Shown here: piece by piece, positions 57,032 through 64,000 of the stretch
Layout: the number at the start of each line of letters is the position of its first letter
Position numbering within the stretch: the stretch's first letter is position 1
NCBI GenBank assembly: GCA_020630295.1
Contig: JAHDBR010000005.1
Span: 1-64,000, forward strand
Direction of reading: 5' to 3'
DNA length: 64,000 bases
From: Sphingomonadaceae bacterium
Lineage (GTDB): Bacteria > Pseudomonadota > Alphaproteobacteria > Sphingomonadales > Sphingomonadaceae
Notes under the pieces: generated by a model
What the model saw: the letters and a program-made list of their open reading frames with translations, nothing else
Told to the model about the DNA's origin: nothing
The model's database searches: none
Made by a program: the position numbers and the translations under genes

Positions 57032-58851
57032 GTTTTGAGCTTTCCTGGAATAAGGCCGCGCACGGCGTTGCCGAGCAGGAATCCGCCCGCAAGATCATCT
57101 AGTGTCAATTCTGCTTCGCGGGCTTTTCCGCTTCCAAGCAGGGAATGCCGTAATATTCCGGGAAGCAGCCCGAGCCGCGCGGGCGGCGTTAGCAGAACTC
57201 CGTCCTGCTCGACAAAAACATTGGTCCAGCTGCCCTCGGTAATAAGTCCGTCGTCCCGCACGAAAATGGCTTCTTGCGCCTGATTTTCTTCGGCCACAGC
57301 AAGCGCATCCTGATAGAATCCGCGATCGGTTGTTTTGTGGCGCAGCCGCCAATCGCCTTCATCTACAGGCAGGGGCAGGGCGATGCAGGATAACCCGGCT
57401 GGCCTGTCAGACGTGAGATCGGCGGGCAATTCCATCGCGACCAGCGATATAGCGCCGCTGCGTGCTGATAGCAGGCGCACTTTTGCCGGTTGTTCCAGAT
57501 CAAAGCATAATGCGTGGATCTGGTTTCGTGCCGCATGACGGTCAAACGAAAAGCCCAATTCTGCGGCGCTGGTCTTCATCCGTTCCAGGTGAAGCTCCAG
57601 CAGCTCGATCCCGGTTTCCGGATGGAACCGCATTGTTTCGATAAAATCGAACTGCGCAGCCTGCAAATCAGGGCTGCTCTGGCGGGTAAATCCGCCTTTG
57701 ATAATACTCTCACGCCATTCCGGCAGAGCTTCGCTGTCCGCGACTATTGCCGATCCGACTCCCAGAACCGCAGTTCCGTGATCATTTTCTATGGGCGTCA
57801 GACGGAGCGTACGAATAGCGACGTTGAAGGCTGCATCTCCATTACCGTCAATTCGCCCGATGGCGCCGCAATACGGGCCGCGTGCGTCGCGCTCCACATT
57901 GCCGATAAGTTCCATCGCGCGGATTTTCGGTGCGCCCGTAATCGATCCGCAAGGGAAGATCGCTTGCACCAGATCAGCGGCAGTTTTGCCGGGCTGCATT
58001 TTGGCGCGGATAGTCGAAACCATCTGGTGAACCGTGGGATAGCTTTCAACCGCAAACGGTGCATCTACCTGCACGCTGCCAGCTTGCGCTACGCGTGACA
58101 GATCATTCCGCATCAGATCGACAATCATCAGATTCTCGGCCTTGTCCTTGACCGAACCGGCCAGATCATTTGCCAATGCGGCATCCGTTTTGGCATCGGC
58201 AGAGCGCGGACGGGTGCCTTTCATCGGCTTTGCCTTCGCCGCATCACCGTGCAGTGACACGAACAATTCCGGCGACAGGCTGAGCAGCCAATGCGCCCCG
58301 TCAAACAGCATCCCGCCATAGCCGGCTTTGGCTGCCGGACGCAGAGCTGCATACAGCGCTACCGGATCACCGCGATAGGAACCTGCCAGCGGAAAGGTCA
58401 GGTTGGCCTGATAAATATCGCCTGCCTGAATGGCCTGCTGCATTTGTGCGAAGTTTGCGGAATAGCCGCCGGGTGAAATTTGCGGATCCAGCGGCCCGAT
58501 TGACGCTGTGCCTTCTGCATTTGCGGCCAGCCATGTTTGCGTTTCGTCGGGAGACAGCAATGTTTCTTCATCGAACAGACCCAGCCATACAAGCGGCCCA
58601 TTGGCTCCGCTTCGGCTATCGGCGTGCGGCGCAAGCTTGGGCTCCAAGGCCAGACCTGCTTCATAGGCGATGTATCCAGCCAGCGTGCCGCCGCTACTGC
58701 TGCGCGCGGCGTCAGCCTCTGCCAGAACCGGAGCGACATCTTGCGCTCTGCGGGCCACGAACAGTTGCCGCGGATTCTGGAACAGATGCGCGTCGGCCGC
58801 GCCATCTGCGCGCGCATCATCGAGCAAGACAAAGGGTTGCCGGTCAGACAT
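57028..58851 (-). CDS. pabB: Aminodeoxychorismate synthase component I fused to aminodeoxychorismate lyase-like domain (PabB-PabC)
   Basis: IYQANLTFPLAGSY; MKGTRPRSADAKTDAALANDLAGSVKDKAENLMIVDLMRNDLSRVAQAGSVQV; PCGSITGAPKIRAMELI; C-terminal class IV aminotransferase-like ITEGSWTNVFVEQDG. Confidence 0.93.
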   Translation of the reverse strand: MSDRQPFVLLDDARADGAADAHLFQNPRQLFVARRAQDVAPVLAEADAARSSSGGTLAGYIAYEAGLALEPKLAPHADSRSGANGPLVWLGLFDEETLLSPDETQTWLAANAEGTASIGPLDPQISPGGYSANFAQMQQAIQAGDIYQANLTFPLAGSYRGDPVALYAALRPAAKAGYGGMLFDGAHWLLSLSPELFVSLHGDAAKAKPMKGTRPRSADAKTDAALANDLAGSVKDKAENLMIVDLMRNDLSRVAQAGSVQVDAPFAVESYPTVHQMVSTIRAKMQPGKTAADLVQAIFPCGSITGAPKIRAMELIGNVERDARGPYCGAIGRIDGNGDAAFNVAIRTLRLTPIENDHGTAVLGVGSAIVADSEALPEWRESIIKGGFTRQSSPDLQAAQFDFIETMRFHPETGIELLELHLERMKTSAAELGFSFDRHAARNQIHALCFDLEQPAKVRLLSARSGAISLVAMELPADLTSDRPAGLSCIALPLPVDEGDWRLRHKTTDRGFYQDALAVAEENQAQEAIFVRDDGLITEGSWTNVFVEQDGVLLTPPARLGLLPGILRHSLLGSGKAREAELTLDDLAGGFLLGNAVRGLIPGKLKT

Positions 58852-58957
58852 ATTTGCAGCCTTAGCCTGTGTGGCGCGCAAGTCGAGATACTTGACCACA
58901 TAGCTGCGCCTGCTCCACACGGGCGCCAACAAAAATTCGGGCCGGAGTATATCGAAA

Positions 58958-60532
58958 ATGAGCAGTATTTTTCTGGGATTGGGCGCTAATAAAGAGAATC
59001 AGTCCCTCGATTTGGGGCGCGCCAACCGCCACGGATTGATTGCGGGAGCGACCGGCACGGGTAAGACAGTTACCTTGCAAGGCCTCGCGGAAAGCTTCTC
59101 TGCCAACGGTGTTCCGGTATTTGTCGCGGATGTGAAGGGAGATTTGTCCGGTATTTCGATGGCCGGTTCCGCTTCGTTCAAACACGCCGACAAATTGGAA
59201 GAACGCGCCAAAGAACTGGCGATGGACGATTACGAATATTCGGATAACCCAGCGATTTTCTGGGATTTGTACGGCGAGCAAGGCCATCCGATTCGCACGA
59301 CAATCAGCGAAATGGGCCCGCTCTTGCTGTCCCGCCTGCTCGATTTGAATGACACGCAAGAAGGCGTTTTGCAGATAATCTTCAAATATGCGGATGAGAA
59401 TGGCTTGCTGCTGCTCAATTTCGAAGATTTGCAGTCGATACTTCTTTACGCCTCGCAGAACGCCAAGGAATTGTCGGCCAAATACGGCAATGTGAGCAAG
59501 CAGAGCGTGGGCGCGATCCAACGGCAATTGCTGAGTTTTGAAGCGCAAGGCGCAGACCAGTTCTTTGGCGAGCCGGCGCTGGAGATTGACGATTTTCTCC
59601 AGACGGACGAACAGGGGCGCGGCTATATCAACGTGCTTGCAGCCGACAAATTGATGCGCAGTCCGAAACTATATGCGACATTTCTGCTGTGGCTGCTGGC
59701 CGAACTGTTCGAAACTTTGCCCGAGGTCGGCGATCCGGAAAAACCGAAGCTGGTGTTCTTTTTTGACGAGGCCCACCTTCTGTTTGATGATGCGCCAAAG
59801 GCGCTGGAAGACAAGATCGAGCAAGTCGTCCGGTTGATCCGGTCGAAAGGTGTCGGGGTGTTCTTCGTAACGCAAAATCCGGTCGACATCCCCGAAGAAG
59901 TCGCCGGTCAATTGGGTAACCGTGTGCAGCACGCCCTACGCGCTTTCACTCCCAAGGATAAAAAAGCAATCAAGGCGGCAGCCGACACTTTCCGTATCAA
60001 TCCCGATTTGGATGTTGTGGAGGCAATCACCGAACTTCGCGTGGGTGAGGCGCTGGTTTCTACCCTGATGGATGATGGCGCTCCATCTGTTGTCCAGCGG
60101 ACACTGATCAAGCCGCCGCGCAGCCGCCTCGGTCCGATTACCAAGAAAGAACGCGCGATCATCAAATCGATCAGCCCCGTCGAAGGCAAATATGACGAGG
60201 AAGTTGATCGGGAAAGCGCGGAAGAAGTGCTTGCCGCCAAGGCTGTCGATGCCGCTGCAACAGCGGAAGAGGTTGCAGAGAAAGGCACCGAGGAAGTCGC
60301 CAAACGTCCGCGCAAGACAAAGAGCATGTGGGAAAAGGCATTCAGCCGCGGTGCCAAGGTCGCTGCCGGGTCTGTCGCTGCCACGGCTGCTGCTGCTGTC
60401 TTGGGCAAGAAATCGCGCGCTAATCCGATGAAGTCAGGGGTGACTTCGGCGGCGGGTTCTATCGCAACAGATTTAGCCGGGCCGGTTGCAGGGCGTTTTG
60501 TCCGCAATCTGATCGGCGGATTGATGCGCTGA
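58958..60532 (+). CDS. HerA-like ATPase (DUF853/YjgR family)
   Basis: [94 protein letters not shown]. Confidence 0.93.
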   Translation: MSSIFLGLGANKENQSLDLGRANRHGLIAGATGTGKTVTLQGLAESFSANGVPVFVADVKGDLSGISMAGSASFKHADKLEERAKELAMDDYEYSDNPAIFWDLYGEQGHPIRTTISEMGPLLLSRLLDLNDTQEGVLQIIFKYADENGLLLLNFEDLQSILLYASQNAKELSAKYGNVSKQSVGAIQRQLLSFEAQGADQFFGEPALEIDDFLQTDEQGRGYINVLAADKLMRSPKLYATFLLWLLAELFETLPEVGDPEKPKLVFFFDEAHLLFDDAPKALEDKIEQVVRLIRSKGVGVFFVTQNPVDIPEEVAGQLGNRVQHALRAFTPKDKKAIKAAADTFRINPDLDVVEAITELRVGEALVSTLMDDGAPSVVQRTLIKPPRSRLGPITKKERAIIKSISPVEGKYDEEVDRESAEEVLAAKAVDAAATAEEVAEKGTEEVAKRPRKTKSMWEKAFSRGAKVAAGSVAATAAAAVLGKKSRANPMKSGVTSAAGSIATDLAGPVAGRFVRNLIGGLMR

Positions 60533-60596
60533 TCGTCTGAGGTCCGGTTTCAATGAAGCGCGACGTCCGCGCGAGATGCCGGTTTCCGGAGGGCTG

Positions 60597-62009
60597 CTAA
60601 ACGTTAGCCGGCGGCAACTGAATTTCCGCGCGCAGCCCGCCGCCGGCGCGGTTGCTCAGGATCAGCTTGCCGCCATGCTGTTCGGCAATGGCGCGGGCAA
60701 GGGTCAGGCCAAGACCCGCACCGCCTGTATCGCGATTGCGTGAGGCCTCGCCGCGGGTAAATGGCTCCAGCATCCCGGCAATCTGGTCGGCTGGTATGCC
60801 GGGGCCGCTATCTTCTATGCGGATGATGGTGACGTGATCTTGCGCCAATAGCGAAACTTCTGCCCTGCCGGCATAGCGCACGGCGTTGCTGATCAAATTG
60901 CGAATGGCACGTTTGAGCCATGTCAGATGTACCGGATAGGCGATCCGATCCAGCGAAGAAACGGTGACATCTTTCCCCATATCCTCGAATTCTTCCACCA
61001 CCGAGGAAACGAGCGCTGCGAGCTGGGCTTTCTCTGGCGGCGCGCCGGTTCGGCCAACTCTGGCCAATGTCAGAATATCGTCCAGCGAACGGGTAATGTC
61101 CTCAATGGATTCGGCCATTTTGCCGCGCTCTGCCGCATCGTCCACGCTCTCTATTCGCACGCGCAATGCAGCCAGCGGCGTTTTCAGATCATGCCCGATT
61201 GCGCCCAGCATAATATCTTTCTCGTCCAGCAATGCGGCGATCCGGCTTTCCATAGCGTTATGGGCGTCCACCAATTGGCGGATATCGTCCGGACCCTCTG
61301 CCGCGAGCGGTGCGGTGGGCGCGGCGCCTTGCCCGAACAGTTCGGTTCTGCGCGTAAGCATCGCCAAAGGCCGGGTAATTCGTCTGAGCAGAAGGAAATG
61401 GAGCCCCATCAAAATCGCAAAGATAAACAAGGTTTGTAGCACGATTGTCCGTAGGGCGTTGCCGCGGGCTCGTTGCAACGGAACGCGGGCGACTTGCCAA
61501 TCGCCTCCTTCGCTCATTTGAATTGCTGCCACCAGAATTCTGGATGACTGGTCGCCTCGAATGTCTAACCTGCGGACCAGGCGCGGACGTTCTCGTATGA
61601 AGGGATCGCTTAAGGCCAGGCGCTGCGTAACCAATATATTTGCAGGGACAACATTCTGGTTTTGCAACACTTCGCGAAGGCGTGTTTCCAATGCCGCGTC
61701 AGGCCTATCACCCTGCAATCGCGGGTCTTCGTCCGTAACTTCCAGTCTAAGACCCCGCCGGGGCGGACCATTCGACCCTCGCAATTCTGGCGTACGGCGC
61801 TGGTTTGCGCCGCGTCTCGATTCGCGGGATGTCTGATCGCGCGGGCCGATGATCAGCTGCACCGCGGCCGCATTCAACACGGCTTCCTCCCGCCTGTTTT
61901 CGGATGCCCGCCACAGCAATGCAGCCGAAATTGATTGAGCAATCAACAGCGCAATCGCGACAGAAATAAGCATCTGACCGAGCAGGCTCTTGGGCCACAA
62001 TCGCGCCAT
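60597..62009 (-). CDS. HAMP-domain sensor histidine kinase
   Basis: LGAIGHDLKTPLAALRVRIESV H-box; LISNAVRYAG N-box; EDSGPGIPADQIAGMLEPFTRGEASRNRDTGGAGLGLTLARAIAEQHGG. Confidence 0.96.
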   Translation of the reverse strand: MARLWPKSLLGQMLISVAIALLIAQSISAALLWRASENRREEAVLNAAAVQLIIGPRDQTSRESRRGANQRRTPELRGSNGPPRRGLRLEVTDEDPRLQGDRPDAALETRLREVLQNQNVVPANILVTQRLALSDPFIRERPRLVRRLDIRGDQSSRILVAAIQMSEGGDWQVARVPLQRARGNALRTIVLQTLFIFAILMGLHFLLLRRITRPLAMLTRRTELFGQGAAPTAPLAAEGPDDIRQLVDAHNAMESRIAALLDEKDIMLGAIGHDLKTPLAALRVRIESVDDAAERGKMAESIEDITRSLDDILTLARVGRTGAPPEKAQLAALVSSVVEEFEDMGKDVTVSSLDRIAYPVHLTWLKRAIRNLISNAVRYAGRAEVSLLAQDHVTIIRIEDSGPGIPADQIAGMLEPFTRGEASRNRDTGGAGLGLTLARAIAEQHGGKLILSNRAGGGLRAEIQLPPANV

Positions 62010-62738
62010 TTATCCGGCGGCTTTGCGCTGTACGTCTGCGGCGAAGCGGTATCCGCCGCCCCGCACTGTCTGGATCAATTGGGGATCGCGACTGTCGGCT
62101 TCGATTTTCCGGCGCAGGCGGCTCACCTGATTGTCGACCGCGCGATCAAATAGCTGCGCCTCGCGTCCCTGAACCATATCAAGCAACCGGTCGCGGTCGA
62201 GTACTTGGCGCGGATGATCGAGAAATGCGCGTAGTAATCTGAACTCCGCAGTCGAAATGGAGACGGATGCGCCTTCGGGGTCGACAAGTTTGCGCTTGAG
62301 CAGGTCCAGATGCCATCCTTCGAAATGATATACGATATCGGTTTCCACGGGCAACGCCGTTCGCGCGGCGCGGCGAAGAACAGAGCGTATCCGGGCCACC
62401 AGTTCACGCGGCTCGAACGGTTTGGTGACATAGTCATCCGCGCCGATTTCCAGGCCGATTATACGGTCTGTTGATTCACCCTTCGCGGTGACCAGAATAA
62501 CCGGCACATCGCGCGTCTCCACCAGGTGCCGGCATAGAGAAAGACCATCTTCGCCAGGCATCATAATATCCAGCAGCACCAGATCGGGCGCAAAGCCGAC
62601 CAGCACAGTGCGGGCTGCAGCGGCGCTTTCTGCTTCGCGCACCTCGAAACCTTCGCGCGCCAGATATTCTGCCAGCGGTTCCCTGAGGCTGCGCTCGTCA
62701 TCGACGACAAGCAAGCGGATAGGCGCGGTGTCCGTCAT
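62010..62738 (-). CDS. OmpR-family response regulator
   Basis: LLVVDDERSLREPL; DLVLLDIMMPGEDGLSL; GADDYVTKPFEPRELVARI; winged helix RLRRKIEADSRDPQLIQTVRGGGYRF. Confidence 0.97.
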   Translation of the reverse strand: MTDTAPIRLLVVDDERSLREPLAEYLAREGFEVREAESAAAARTVLVGFAPDLVLLDIMMPGEDGLSLCRHLVETRDVPVILVTAKGESTDRIIGLEIGADDYVTKPFEPRELVARIRSVLRRAARTALPVETDIVYHFEGWHLDLLKRKLVDPEGASVSISTAEFRLLRAFLDHPRQVLDRDRLLDMVQGREAQLFDRAVDNQVSRLRRKIEADSRDPQLIQTVRGGGYRFAADVQRKAAG

Positions 62739-62799
62739 GGTTGGAACACCGCGCCTACCGCGTTCAGGCTGTGACGATCAAGCGCCATGTGATCCGGCT

Positions 62800-63498
62800 T
62801 TATTGGCCGGTACGTGCTGCCCGGCGCTCTGCGCGCATGGCCTTTTTAGCCGCCTTACGCTCTTCGCGGGTAACCGAGCCGTCATTATTGGCATCAGCTT
62901 TTTGGAAACGTGCCGTCATAGCTGCGTCAAATTCAGCGCGGCTGACGGCCTGATCGCCATTCGTATCAGCGGTCCGGAGCATCCGCATTGCTTTGCCGCC
63001 ACGCTTGCCGCGCTTGCCGCCCATCCGATCTCCGCCGCGCTTGCCGCGACGTTCCATCCGGTCACCAGAGCGCTGGCCACGTTTTTCTGCGCGGGCTTCT
63101 TTACCGGCTTCCATTTCAGCAGCGGAAACGCCGCCGCTATTGTCAGTGTCTAGCCGGGAAAACCGCTCTGCGCGGCGTTCTGCGCGTTTCTCTTGGCGCT
63201 CGGCGCGGGCTGCGCTCATCTCCGCCTGGGAAACTTCGCCATTTCCATCGGCATCCAGTTTCGCAAACCGTGCGGCTGCACGGGCTTCGCGGTCAGCGGC
63301 GTTGATTACGCCATCATTATTCGCATCCATTCGCGCAAAAACCTTGTCGGAATGCGCGTTATGTTCGGCAAGGCTTACGACTTTATCGCCATTCGTGTCA
63401 GCGCCGCCGCGTTCCTTGCTCTGCGCGGCGAGTGTGGTGCCGCCCGCCAAAGCCAAAGCCGCAGCAGACAGGGTGAGGGTAAGGGTACGTTTACGCAT
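62800..63498 (-). CDS. Exported EF-hand repeat protein
   Basis: Signal peptide; six EF-hand-like loops (DTNGDKVVSLAE, DANNDGVINAAD, DADGNGEVSQAE, DTDNSGGVSAAE, DTNGDQAVSRAE, DANNDGSVTREE). Confidence 0.9.
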   Translation of the reverse strand: MRKRTLTLTLSAAALALAGGTTLAAQSKERGGADTNGDKVVSLAEHNAHSDKVFARMDANNDGVINAADREARAAARFAKLDADGNGEVSQAEMSAARAERQEKRAERRAERFSRLDTDNSGGVSAAEMEAGKEARAEKRGQRSGDRMERRGKRGGDRMGGKRGKRGGKAMRMLRTADTNGDQAVSRAEFDAAMTARFQKADANNDGSVTREERKAAKKAMRAERRAARTGQ

Positions 63499-63635
63499 TA
63501 TATTCTCCAATCGTAGGTTTCGATTGAGCTGCGACCATGCCCTGTTTTAGGGAGGGGGTTTCAGGCATTGGCCGCAGCTCGTGATATCTCTTTTAGGGGC
63601 TAAATGTCGCACGATTATCCCTGATACTGCATAGT

Positions 63636-63655
63636 TTGTCGCAAATTGTCGCAGG
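63636..63655. promoter_or_regulatory. Tandem 10-bp direct repeat (candidate response-regulator site)
   Basis: TTGTCGCAAA TTGTCGCAGG, with a further ATGTCGCACG at 63604; lies between cupin stop and EF-hand start. Confidence 0.35.
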
Positions 63656-63708
63656 CTGATGCGGGCGTTCATCAGGGCGTAAGATAAATCGCCACTCATC
63701 GTCCTGAC

Positions 63709-64000
63709 TTAGCGCTGGCGGTGCTCGGTACCCTGACCAGCGGTTATGAATATTGCGTCCGCGCGACTTGCGATGTTTGCGGTATGCCAAATACCGGCTG
63801 GGTTGATGGCGTAATCACCTGCGCCCAGTCGAACGCATATTTCGTGACCATCGACTTGCTGGACCAATTCGATTGACCCGGCAGTGCAAATGACCACTTC
63901 CGCGCCAAGCGGATGCATTTCCCACACGTCCCAATCGGAACTGAAACTATGCATACTTACCAACCGGCCTTCTGCACCATCGTCTGCGGTACGCTGCGCG
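63709..64000 (-). CDS. Cupin-domain protein, N-terminus truncated by window edge
   Basis: WDVWEMHPLGAEVVICTAGSIELVQQVDGHEICVRLGAGDYAINPAGIWHTA cupin motifs; frame remains open to base 64000. Confidence 0.8.
   Translation of the reverse strand, partial: AQRTADDGAEGRLVSMHSFSSDWDVWEMHPLGAEVVICTAGSIELVQQVDGHEICVRLGAGDYAINPAGIWHTANIASRADAIFITAGQGTEHRQR

Overview
64 kb of a GC-rich alphaproteobacterial chromosome, probably Sphingomonadales/Erythrobacteraceae judged by gene content and protein style. No rRNA, tRNA, IS element, prophage or CRISPR array was recognised. Main blocks: (i) 1-13 kb, exopolysaccharide locus (GT2/GT4 glycosyltransferases, a beta-propeller protein, WcaF-like acetyltransferase, Wzz/BY-kinase, Wza-like export protein, Wzy-like ligase/polymerase, Wzx-like flippase, gmd and fcl for GDP-L-fucose); (ii) nucleotidyltransferase, lptA-lptC-rnd, ung; (iii) porin and gltBD; (iv) a proline-rich disordered membrane protein beside an exosortase-A-type glycosyltransferase/O-ligase pair; (v) lipid/PHA/acyl-CoA metabolism, MsbA-like ABC exporter, M13 peptidase, uppP, phhA, ppk2; (vi) recQ and a three-gene SPFH / ribbon-helix-helix+AT-hook / small membrane protein operon preceded by a 28-bp near-perfect AT-rich palindrome; (vii) housekeeping genes (psd, ribA, xthA, lolA, rpmG, arfB, rluA-type, pabB); (viii) HerA-like ATPase, EF-hand protein plus two-component system, cupin. 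Best candidates for undescribed biology are the SPFH/RHH operon with its operator-like palindrome, an unlisted 33-aa ORF ahead of a perfect-stem terminator (54.7-54.8 kb), the PF-motif disordered membrane protein, the EF-hand/two-component operon with a 10-bp tandem repeat upstream, a hairpin that contains a Shine-Dalgarno sequence (32.1 kb), and a small membrane ORF coupled to the exosortase-type ligase.
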